Shown piece by piece: positions 54,060 through 64,000 of a stretch of DNA of 64,000 nt. Below the pieces are notes generated by a model, which saw nothing but the letters and a program-made list of their open reading frames with translations, was not told the origin of the DNA and made no database searches. The stretch is from Ectobius pallidus (lineage: Eukaryota; Arthropoda; Insecta; Blattodea; Ectobiidae). A program made the translations under genes and the position numbers. Numbering within the stretch: the first letter of the stretch is position 1; every line of letters starts with the position of its first letter. The DNA lies in assembly GCA_964059195.1 (NCBI GenBank), contig CAXKWD010000002.1, positions 151,731,042-151,795,041 of the forward strand, written 5' to 3'.

Positions 54060-54227
54060 TATGAATTTCCCGTGAGCCGATGCTCATTTTGTTCGCGCAT
54101 GCGCGTAGGTTCGTGGCTTTGTTTAGCTGGGCGGTTCCGCGGCTTGCCGACCTCAGTGTGTCACCCAGCTGCTCTTGAGAATGGTTGAAAGGTTGTCCTA
54201 GTAGCGCAGGTTTTCTTCGTTTGGTTG
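54060..54227 (+). promoter_or_regulatory. Candidate host promoter and first (untranslated) exon
   Basis: An abrupt CpG-rich patch (CGCGCATGCGCG, GGGCGGTTCCGCGG) in AT-rich DNA. It contains an initiator-like CCTCAGTGTG at 54151-54160 and ends at a strong splice donor, GGTTG|GTGAGT (boundary 54227/54228). A short frame ATG GTT GAA AGG TTG TCC TAG follows the initiator, so the exon would be non-coding or carry a 6-codon upstream frame. No downstream exon was recognised before 56 kb. It could alternatively be a repeat-borne promoter. Confidence 0.4.
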
Positions 54228-55070
54228 GTGAGTGAGAAATATGAAATTACTTCATAAAAATTCTTAAGCCCCGTCTGGGTATAAGTGCCTTCAGCACCGA
54301 GCTAGCCATATTAGACAGTATTTCCAGAATCCAGAGATGCTCGCGCGTTGTAATTGTGGGAGTTCACCCAGTCAGATTGTCATAGAAACTTAATTAAATA
54401 TCACTGTATATTTCCGAAGTATATTACCTTCAGGAATAAACTTGACAGAATATGGTGTGCCTTCTTATAATAGTTATTCGCTTATGCCTGTACTGTTAGC
54501 GTGGCTATGTTAAGGTTAATATTCCAGTCTGGGCGCGTGCCAAGGTCTGTTATTATGCGTGGTAGTTAGGTCAATGTTCCACATTACTGGGTTTCTATTA
54601 TTTGGTCATGCGTTGCCTCTGTGATTTATTCAGTATCGCGATGTTTTAGGGAGTCTATTCTATGCGTTAATATTCACATTCCTGTCTGCATTATATGCCA
54701 TCATTAATTCCCGATGTAGTTAAATTTCTGGTTAAAGTCTGCGGATAGAAATTATTGTGGTTAGTTATGCTCCTTTTCTTAATGTTTCAATTTACTGGGG
54801 GTAAATTCCTTGACATTGATATTAAAATTTATTACAGTTTTCTGAGATAGTAACTACCTTAAAGGTTTAAATATCAGATTATGGTATTCTACGGCCCTAT
54901 TAATGTTGTTCTTTGAATATGTGGGTGAGTCATGTACCTTACCTTGCATTCTTAATTGCTGTTCCGTGGTACTATTTATAATATGTTTGCCATCTGATGA
55001 GTACAGTAACCTAGTGCGTGCTTATTATCGTTTGCTATTTGATATTTCCTGCTTTCTCCCTAAGAGATTA
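54228..55070. other. Possible intron sequence
   Basis: T-rich unique sequence after the candidate donor. No features are supported. Confidence 0.35.
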
Positions 55071-56013
55071 TTTGGGTTATATTGTTCATATTACATAAAT
55101 TAATTCTAAATACAATTTTGGTCATTATATCTTTTTCTTGGGGAAAATTTATTACTAGTTTTCCTCTGCATTTTGCGGTAGTTATATATATAGGGATTTT
55201 CTTTTTATCGTAGTTCTGCTATTCATCTCCTATTCACATTATTTGTAGTAGGTTGGGTATTTAGGCTGTATCCTGCGTCAGGTTCGGGGCATTTGTTAAT
55301 TCTGATTCATGTCTATTTTGATTACCATTTTTGCTTTTGCCAGATTTAGACATTATTGTATGTGATCTTGGTTAGGTGCTGTCTGCATAGCAATTATTAA
55401 TTGCAGTACCAAAATTCTTCATGTCCTTCCTAATACAATTAATTGTCTTGTAGGACATTATCTTATTAAATTATTAATTGCAAGTAAATTATTGACAGAT
55501 TTGTATATATAGTTTTCATTCATTTTTTGGTGAAAATATATATAAATATTTGGGTTATATTGTTCATATTACATAAATTAATTCTAAATACAATTTTGGT
55601 CATTATATCTTTTTCTTGGGGAAAATTTATTACTAGTTTTCCTCTGCATTTTGCGGTAGTTATATATAGGGATTTTCTTATTATCGTAGTTCTGCTATTC
55701 ATGTCCTATTCACATTATTTTGTAGTAGGTTGGGTATTTAGGCTGTATCCTACGTCAGGTTCGGGGCATTTGTTAATTCTGATTCATGTCTATTTTGATT
55801 ACCATTTTTGCCTTTGCCAGATTTAGACATTATTGTATTTGATCTTGGTTAGGTGCTGTCTGCATAGCAATTATTAATTGCAGTACCAAAATTCTTCTTG
55901 TCCTTCTTAAAACAATTAATTATCTTGTAGGACATTATTTTATTAAATTATTAATTACAATTATTGACAGATTTGTATATATAGTTTTCATTCATTCTTT
56001 GGTGAAAATATAT
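55071..56013. repeat. Tandem duplication, 478-bp unit
   Basis: The segment starting TTTGGGTTATATTGTTCATA at 55071 restarts at 55549 and runs in parallel to about 56013. By eye the two copies are about 96-97% identical, with a few 1-4 bp indels. It is a simple segmental tandem duplication without coding content. Confidence 0.95.
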
Positions 56014-56449
56014 AATTGTTACTCTTATTACAATTGTGCCTAAATCTTTTCTTATTTTGGTATCCTACCTCACCTGGCATTGTTGGTTCGATCTACTCCT
56101 CCGGGTTCCTAACCCAGTATTGTGCGCTTCCAGAGCTTATAGGTAGCAGATTTGAAATATTATACTATTAGATCAGATTTTTAGTAAGATTCTTGCTGTT
56201 TATAATTATTTAAATTTATTTTCTTGTGCACTGAATTTTATGGTATCTATGCCCAGGGTATACTTCCCCGTAGTTTATGAAAGAAGTTAAGGAATTGATT
56301 GATAACTATTAGTATATTCTTATATAACCTAACCCATATATATACCCAGTGTAAAGTAACGCAGTGCCTACCCCTTTTCTTATTTGGCAGCTAACGTATG
56401 CAGTGCAACTGTTCCTTAATCTTGTGCCGGGATTTGATTTACCCATTAA
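56014..56449. other. Spacer, nothing recognised
   Basis: AT-rich unique-looking sequence. No features are supported. Confidence 0.4.
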
Positions 56450-57130
56450 TGACCCAAGAGATATAACATAATTTGAGCAAGAAAACACTGAAAAACAGTT
56501 TCAACAATTTATTTATAACCATAAAGCACAGGTTATGATAATCTGTTTGAAAACTATGAACTGAGAAGTTTGATTGGTTTGTTTAGAAAACATCATTGAT
56601 TAAGAAAGGGGGCGTGGCTGATCGTTCCATCTCTAAATAAACTGAATACGGAAATGAACTAAACGACAGCATAGATTAAAAATAAAGAAAAACATCCTGG
56701 CGAGTAAGAAATATAACTTAAATAGAAAACTTGAATTTAATTAAAAAAATTAATCACTCGCCAGGAAAAACAACGCTTAAGGCAGAACTAAATCAAAAAC
56801 ATACCTGAATGGAATGGCGGAAAGAACCCGGACAGAGGTTCGGTAAGCGTAAGAGAAGAGATGTTCACTGTAAGACTCCTAGCTGCAGACTGAGGGTCCC
56901 AGCCCAGAGCACGCGAGAACGTCGAGAAGCGACAAGAGAAAACATTAGAACGCGCCCCGAAAACCCGTACACTTGTAATATAGGCAAAGATAGCGATCGA
57001 AACAAAAGAACAGAGAACGCGAAGACAAACAAGAGATGGAAAGATACGAACGTAAACAAACTGTAAGTACCTGAAAAGAAAAATTAGTTAATTATAAAAG
57101 CATATGTGCTGAATAATCGGCACATAATCA
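56450..57130 (-). repeat. Candidate 3' LTR of Ty3/Gypsy element C (uncertain)
   Basis: On the minus strand GGGCCGGCGGGG (57142-57131) is followed by TGATTATGTG (57130-57121). This resembles a polypurine-like junction followed by an LTR start with TG. A hairpin TCCTGGCGAGT/ACTCGCCAGGA lies at about 56696-56765 and an AATAAA on the minus strand near 56510. The far end and a matching 5' LTR cannot be seen, so this remains a guess. Confidence 0.25.
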
Positions 57131-57142
57131 CCCCGCCGGCCC

Positions 57143-60100
57143 AAAAAAAAATCTTGAAAAAGATTTTTGAAAAGCACTGCATGTATATATAGTACATAGA
57201 TGGCTTGCTAAAACTCATAGGTTCATCACAAAACAGGAGTTGTCCAAAACTCAATAATTATAGTCACTGGCTAAACACAATGTCCAATATCGTGTAGTTT
57301 GCTGAATAGTAATAGTGTGAAATAATCTGAGCATGGCATATTTATCAGAAGTAAGCTGCAGTGTTCTTGAAATGTTGAAGTACGGAGAGTGAAGGCATAA
57401 CAGGTGGATGCATTCCATAGTTGTTAGTAAACACCAGAACTGGGTCATGTTGTGATAGTTGCTTTATCTTGCACAGGAGACTTTGACAGCGGCGCCGGGC
57501 GTCCCCGGACACAGAAGCCAGAAAAAGCCAGTAGAAGTGGATGGCCAAAACAGAGTAGCAAGCACGAAGTTACATAGTCAGTGCAAATACATATTCTGAA
57601 GAAGGGTCACGGGGGAGCCAAAGAACCACAGCACAACATACTGAAATTACAAAAGGAATATTAATATTCAGATTATACATATTGCTTTAAGAGCTTTTAT
57701 ATGAATTTTGTATCTTATTCATAAATAATTGTTAAGAGGCCCCCTAAACTTAAAGAAAAAGATCCTGAAGGGACATTATTTTAATTTACAAATCATAATA
57801 GAGTTTTTATAACTTGAAACTATTAGCAATTACAGATTTGTCATTTATCATGTACTACTAATAAGAATTTTAGGAAATTGCAAGTAAAACTTTATATATA
57901 CAGGGCAATATTAATTTACAAAACATCCAACTAAGGGATAAGCCCCTATAGCTATGAGGTAGCTATATATAGAATATGAAATGCCCCTTTTTTGTTTGCA
58001 TATACAATTAATTTTTCAAGTACCTATTAATATAAAAAACTGACCTTGAATAAACAACAATTAAAAAGAATATTTACATAAGGGTGAAGCCCCAATAAAT
58101 ATTATTTACAAGGATATAACAATTATATCAGCATTAAGCTACATATTTTTTTTTTACAATAATTTAATAAATATTGACAAATTAAGCTAAATTAATAATT
58201 AAATTTACTGATGATTAAACATATGAAATGAAAAGGTAAATGAGATGAAAATAGAATGATGCAGAGGAAAGATTAATGCAAATGATAGAAAAATGGAATG
58301 AAATGAATAAATGATGACATAAATGGATAGTTGGATAGTCCGGACTAAAACACATGACAAATGAATTGATGGAAATTGGAATTGGAGTGACGGAGCGCGG
58401 CTTGGGTTGGAGAGGTAAGTTTTTTTTAAAGGAATTTCTTCGTCGCTCGCTGCACTCATCCACTGTCCTGGATCGAAGGGCGACGCATCGCTAGTAGGCC
58501 ATGCCTTTACATAGCGAAAATTTTTCCTTCAGAAAACAGATAGTCGAGTTGGAAGTCTGAAACAAAAAGCAACTAAAACCTCGCCCACATGGGGCGGAAA
58601 CGGAACACAATGCTGACGCCCCGCTCTGTGATACCCGAACTAACAAAGCCGTTCGCCAGCAAGGAGCAAAAATGACACCTCCTCCACGAAATTAGCTGAC
58701 ACCCCCGCGAGCTGCGAACGGAAAGCTGAGGTGCCCTCTCGTGGAGGAGTCAGAGACGACCAACAAACACACGACAGAACAAACCGCGCAACGGACACAA
58801 GAAAACCAACAGACGAAAATGAAGAACAGTAATTGCATACGTGCAAATTAATAATTATGGCACGTAACATATGTAACTACACGCCAATTAATAAGTCAAA
58901 TTGGGAAAATTAACTTTACCCTTTTATTTTCAGGTTAGTTATATACAATTTTCATGTTTATTTAGAAATATATATATATATATTTTTACAATATCCTTGC
59001 TGTATTATATATTTCTTTATGTTTTGAAACTCAAAGTCGGAAGAAAACATAGCTGAAGTAACAATTACTTCTGTAATATGAATTAAATGTTTTACCGAGC
59101 CGACAGAGCATTAGGACACAAGCATGGTAACCATTATAGAGGTTTTAGACACAAATGGTGATTAGTATTAGTTTTTTTAATGTCTTAGTTACTTCTTTGA
59201 GTTTTTTATTCTTCTTTGTTTGTTTTTTTTTAATATTTTTATTCATTTTAGGTAAGCTCATTCGAGAAATGCTCAATCTGGGAAGCATTAACATCTAAGG
59301 ATATTAGATTATAATATTTTGTTGCATTATAGAATGATTATTTATATAATACAAAACAATGGAATGTCTCAAAAAAAAAAATTATTAGACTCTTCCAAAG
59401 CTTATATTTGAAATAAGAAAGCTCACTAATTGGCCTGTATAAAGTGAGAAATTTTACAGAAGCTAATAAATTATAGCAAAATTACCAGGCTAATGAATTT
59501 TGTTTTTTAATCTGAAAATTTAGATTTGTAGGAAATATATTTTATCTCTCATATAATGCCAAAAACCAATAATATTTATAATAACTATGTAATTTCGGTC
59601 GTGTGAAATATAATGGCTTATAGTTAAAATACTGCTGAGAAAGACTGTTTATATTATATTTATTATTTTTATTAGCAAAATATACAGCTAAAGCGTGTAC
59701 TTAGGAGTCTGCAGTCTAGGGGAAAATAGTCTGTAAAGCTTAGCTTGTTTGCTTAATCATTTTTGAAAATACCAATTAAATTCAGATAGAAAAAAAAATT
59801 ATATTGAAAATTACTATTTCTTTTCAGGAAATGGATGAAAACAAAAGGATATTCAGGTATGCAGAAACAAGAAAAAACTCAACAAAATCTAAACCAAAAC
59901 AAAACAATAACAAAACATCAGAGAGGAACGACCGACAAGTTAGAGACGTAACATGTATACAAGAGCAAGTGGCAGAATACGCATAATGGAATTATAATAG
60001 AACCGGATTGAAAATGGCAACTGGAACCAGAGAAGAATAAACCGATATTAATCAAAATTGTATAGTGATTTCATATAACCCTCAAAACAAAAATGCCGAA

Positions 60101-60535
60101 TAAGTATGAATATGCTAAGTCTAAAGCAAAACTAGTAGGAAAACTTACAAAATACAAGATTAATAAAGAATTCCACAAACTGGACAAACACTAAATTTTG
60201 AAAAACAAATAAAACTCGCATGTTCATACTTAAAGCGGCTTGGGCCTAAAATTTTGAATACAATAAAAACCCCAGAAAAACCCCAGAGAAGCTCGAAAAA
60301 TTTGAATTAGACCTTTTAAGTTTTAACGCCATAACAAAACTTTGCAAAACATATACTTTGATATATATTGAATTTTAATATTCATTTTATCAAAATAAAG
60401 CAAAATATGAAAATTACAAGCGAAACTATATACAAAAAATTTAAACCAAAATATTTTACTATATAGTAGAGAACATAGACAAAAGCCGAAAAAAAAGACC
60501 TAAGACTCGGGAAGCCGGGAACGTCAGCTCCCAAA
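57143..60535. other. Non-coding region downstream of element C pol
   Basis: AT-rich with scattered short frames and a (TA)n run at 58966-58983. No envelope-like or other gene is recognisable. A GC-rich patch at 58560-58760 has no identity. If the LTR candidate at 56450-57130 is right, this is a 3.4 kb 3' untranslated segment of element C; otherwise it is spacer. Confidence 0.4.
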
Positions 60536-63356
60536 TCACCATGCCCAAATCATGGAGACCCCTGGCACGGAAAATCCATAAGCCATTTTCAACTGAGAAA
60601 CATGCGCCCTATAAAACTTTCCTTTTTCATCCCTTAGGGAAACAGAAACCGGGGTAGTAAACTTTTCAATGAAATAGGGGCCGCAAAAACGGGGAGCCAA
60701 TTTTGCAGAAAATTTGTTTATAGCTTTACTGATAGGGTGGTTCTTAAGAAAGACTTTATCACCGGGTTTAAAAGGGATGGGGGCCTTATTCTTGTTATAT
60801 CTTTCTTGGGTTTTGGCGTGACTCCTTTTTAGATTGCGAAGCGCCCTACTCCATCTATCTTTTAAATCCTGCGGGTTCGGTTGATCAGGGAGTAAATCAT
60901 TGAGGGCCCACAGATTAGACAGGGGACAATTTGGCTGAAACCCCATCATAAGAGCAAAAGGGGTAGACTTATGAGCTTCGTGGATAGCCGTGTTGAATGC
61001 ATAAGCTAACCACTCTAAATTTACATCCCAACGGCCGTGATTGTCAGAGTGAGGGCCGATCGAATTTTTCTATTTACCCTCTCGGCCAATGAAGGGTTAG
61101 GATAGAAAGGCGTAGTAGTCACATGAGCTATACCCCTATCAAAGCAAAATTTACGGAAGGAATTAGATGTGAACTGTGTAGCATTATCCGAAACAATATT
61201 ACTAGGGGGGCCAAAAGTAGAGCAAATCTGAGAAAGACAAGCGATAGTAACAGCAGAAGTGGCTTCACGGACTGGAAAGAACCACACAAACTTTGTAAAC
61301 GCGTCGACGCAAACCAACAGGAAGGTATTACCTTTGTTAGATCTTGGCAAACGTCCCACATAATCAACAAACAATTTTTCCATAGGGCGAGACGCGATCT
61401 GAGACGCAAGATAACCGTAATGTACTTTCTGAGCCGGTTTACTTTGCTTACAAATATTACAAGATTTGACTCTGATCTGAATGTCCTTGTCTAAACCTTT
61501 CCAAATAAAATGCTCCCTTATTTTACCTATAGTTTTGTACAATCCCAAATGACCCCCAACTGGAGATATATGAAAATATTGAAAAAGTAACGGAACTAAT
61601 GTATCAGGCACTACCACCTTAAATTTGCCATCTCTATTAGCCTTGCATACAAGGACACCATCCTTAACAGAATATGGGGGAATTAGAGTACCTTTTTCCA
61701 ATTCTTGCAAAATACTATTTAATTTGGGATCTTGACTCTGGGCCTCCCTTATAGTAAGAAATGAAGTAGGCAAATCCGAAAGAAGGGCACTTAGAAAAAC
61801 CTCATTTTCCGACTCACTGGCGGAATCAGCACCACCAAGTTGCTCGTCAGGGTAACCTTCGAACATACTACGTTCATCGAGCTACGGATGTGACTGACTT
61901 TAAACTTGAATGCGGAAATACGCAACGCCCAGCGAGCAATTTTACCAGTTTTCCTCGGACGGCCTAAGACCCAACTAAGAGCTTGATTATCGGTCTCCAA
62001 AAGAAACTCAACGTGTTCTAGGTACATTCTGTATTTTTCCATGCCAAAAAGGACCGCTAAGGCTTCAAGTTCGTACATCGAAAGTTTCCTCTCCTGATCA
62101 GTCAAAGCACGAGAAGCGAAAGCGATGGGGCGTCTCCCATCAGGAAACTCTTGTAGCAAAACTGCCGCAAGGGCACGCCCACAAGCATCTGTTTGTAAAA
62201 TGAAACCCCTGGATAAATCGGCCATCGCTAACACAGGAGGGTTAGTGACTTTTTGTTTAAGTAATTCAAAAGCTTTCTGCTGATCTTCCCCCCAATGAAA
62301 CTTGGTGTTTTTCCTCCTTAAAGCATTCAGAGGCGCACAAATTTCTGCAAACTTGGGTATAAACTTAGAAAAGTAATTGACCATACCTACAAACCTTCCG
62401 ACAGCTTTTTGATTGCGCGGGAGAGGGAAATTTCGAATCTTAACTGTGCGGTCAGGGTCAATAGAAACTCCATTAGGACCTATCAGATGGCCTAAAAATG
62501 ACAGATTCTGAGCCAAAAAATTTACTTTAGCCGGTTTAACTGTAAGTTTGGCCTCCCGCAAACGATGCAAAACTTCTTGCAAATGCTCCAAATGCTCTTC
62601 ATAAGAATTTGAATACACAATCAGTTCATCCAAATAATGGAAAACAAACTGGAATTTAATATAAGAGAAAATGGAGTCTAATAACCGAGTTAACACTTGC
62701 GCCCCGACTGCTATTCCAAATGGCACGCGGGTATACTCGTACAAATTCCAGTCAGTGGCGAATGCTGCGGCATAGACTTTTCTGAAAGCGGAATCTGATG
62801 ATAAGCGCTATTCAAGTCGAGGCTAGTGAAAAATTTTGCCTTTTGAAACCAATGGAAATTATTGTGTACATCTGGTAATGGCACTGATAGATTTTACTAT
62901 TGAGCACCCTGTAGTCGACTACTGGACGGAAGTCATTATTTGGTTTTGGTACGGGCTAGAGTATGAAGATTTGGATGGTCTGATAATGCCTTGCTGAGGC
63001 GAAGAATCAATTTGGCTTTGAGAATTAAGACGATACAGAGGTAACCTAACAGCCTTTTGATCTTCCAGAACAATATCGTACTCTATGAGGTTAGTTAGCC
63101 CCAGATCGTTAGTTAGAACATCCGGGTACAGTTCTACCAAACGACGAATGTCAGCAGCCTTCTCAGAGGAAAGATGAGACAATTTTAGATCCGCAGGAAA
63201 ATTATTTTCAAACAACGGATCAATAGTGGCAGCTAAAACCTCATACTCGGCATTTCGAGAATCGAAATGTAACTGCGCAACGGTTCTCGGGTCTAACCCA
63301 AAGCGCAGCACACCACAACTTAAGTCCAATATGGTTCTAGTTTTAGACAAAAACAA
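60536..63356 (-). pseudogene. pol: Element C pol: RT, RNase H and integrase, frameshifted
   Basis: Blocks read leftwards. RT N-terminus 62919-63356 (QQGIIRPSKSSYSSP). A broken stretch 62745-62920 holds the first catalytic region in two frames (DFRPVVDYR and SLDLNSAYHQIPL). RT palm to RNase H is at 61791-62744, with VPFGIAVGAQVLTRLL and HYLDELIVYS, where the usual second Asp is Glu (62625-62627); RNase H shows LQTDACGRALAAVLLQ and ETDNQALSWVLG. Integrase 61021-61866 has an HHCC zinc domain (HISPVGGHLG ... CNICKQ), FVDYVGRLP, SDNATQF and SLAERVNRK, with 34 residues between the last two acids. The integrase C-terminus is at 60536-60949 (PGDKVFLKNHPISKAINKFS). Frameshifts lie near 61850, 61040, 62750, 62830 and about 62950. 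Confidence 0.88.
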
Positions 63357-63664
63357 CCTGACAACAAACCCAAAACAGCCTGAACAGGCAACCCCTTAAT
63401 TACAATGAAATTGAAATTCCAGGTAAATTTAGCTAGTTTTACTCTAAGTCGAGTTTTGCCCAAAATTCTCACTGGGGACTGGTCAATACTATAGCAAACC
63501 AAGTCACACGGGCTCACAGTAAAGTTATTTTTAGCAGCAAATTCGTGGGACACGATGGAATAAGAGCTACCCGAATCTACTAAGGCTTGACACGAGATGT
63601 TATTTAAACATACAGTAACAATAGGGACATTACTAGACACTTTTGCTACAATGGGAAATTTCAC
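63320..63664 (-). pseudogene. Element C aspartic protease segment
   Basis: A retroviral-type protease with LVDSGSSYSIVSHEF (active-site DSGS near 63570) and the flanking hydrophobic strands FIVIKGLPVQAVLGL. It ends in a frameshift relative to the RT frame near 63340-63360. It processes Gag-Pol in an intact relative. Confidence 0.8.
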
Positions 63665-64000
63665 ATCCTTCCTTGAGCGATGATTTTTCCTGCCTAGTCA
63701 GCTCTGCCTATTACCAGTGTTCGATGCAATATTCCTACCACGATAATTGGTAGCACCTGCTCTACCCCAACACCTGTCGCAAGTATGTCCCGCTCTGTTA
63801 CAGACATCACAAAAATAACAGATCTGCCGCCCCGAGTGGCCAGGTTAGATCTAGCTTGACCCGACCAACTATTTCTGTGGAATGTGGGTCTATTCGAAAA
63901 ATCATCTTGCTCTTCAGGGCGCGGTGAAGTATAAGATTGCTCCAAAGCCGTCGCATTATTCAATTTAGGAGCAAGTTCTTTTAACTGTCCCCAAGTAACA
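63665..64000 (-). pseudogene. Element C gag C-terminus with zinc knuckle, partial
   Basis: The zinc knuckle CDVCNRAGHTCDRC (Cys-x2-Cys-x4-His-x4-Cys) is read near 63765-63806 and its frame ends at a TGA at about 63701. The preceding gag tail (RPTFHRNSWSGQARSNLATR) is in another frame, so a one-base shift separates them near 63835. The remainder of gag lies beyond the window. Confidence 0.7.

Larger units (their letters stand above)
60536..64000 (-). mobile_element. Ty3/Gypsy element C, 3' portion, running off the right edge
   Basis: The minus-strand order from right to left is gag end with zinc knuckle, protease, reverse transcriptase, RNase H, integrase. No LTR lies within the window on its right, and only an uncertain candidate lies on its left. 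Multiple frameshifts make it inactive, but its protein-level conservation is good, so it is not very old. Confidence 0.88.

Noticed and set aside
58205..58463. Two overlapping 82-84 codon minus-strand frames
   Set aside because: Low-complexity AT-rich sequence; no motif or coding-like bias.

Overview
The window looks like repeat-rich genomic DNA from an arthropod, most likely an insect with a large genome. The base composition is AT-rich and most long reading frames belong to transposable elements. One gene remnant keeps a 94-nt GT-AG intron. Element promoters use a TATA box plus a TCAGT initiator, and the element families (mariner-like, pogo-like, Penelope-like, RTE-like, BEL/Pao, Ty3/Gypsy, tRNA-derived SINEs) are those common in insects. 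No complete host protein-coding gene was found. The only host-like signals are a CpG-rich candidate first exon near 54.1 kb, a short coding-like island near 9.7 kb and a broken BIR-domain fragment at 23.1 kb.

Layout. 1-7 kb: a dying mariner-like transposase; a 3.3 kb element (2280-5580) with terminal inverted repeats (TIRs) of about 640 bp, carrying a broken gene that I read as a FEN1/XPG-like (PIN-fold) nuclease with a Cys-rich tail; and a decayed second transposase on the minus strand. 7-13 kb: a MITE, a GIY-YIG fragment of a Penelope-like element and a LINE 3' end. 13-23 kb: decayed tandem repeats, into which a very young Ty3/Gypsy element (A, 15965-22017) inserted. 23-30 kb: the BIR fragment, an RTE-like LINE and a cluster of tRNA-derived SINEs. 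30.9-45.8 kb: Ty3/Gypsy element B, with a gag-only BEL/Pao element (32153-37101) inserted in its leader. 45.9-52 kb: a 3.2 kb pogo-like element, copies of a dispersed repeat, a tRNA-derived SINE and a solo LTR with its promoter. 52-57 kb: minisatellite, foldback, candidate host first exon and a 478-bp tandem duplication. 57-64 kb: minus-strand Ty3/Gypsy element C, which runs off the right edge.

How the parts work together. Elements A and B each put gag and pol in different frames, and each has a textbook -1 slippery heptamer in the correct phase just before the gag stop (AAAAAAC at 18088, TTTAAAC at 39387). LTR divergence gives an order: B is oldest (LTRs about 98.8% identical by eye), the nested BEL is younger (about 99.5%), and A is youngest (LTRs differ almost only in homopolymer length). 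The nuclease element is the most unusual object: its long TIRs are still about 96% alike, while its single recognisable gene is multiply broken.

All identities, boundaries and family names come from reading the sequence by eye. No alignment or database search was run.
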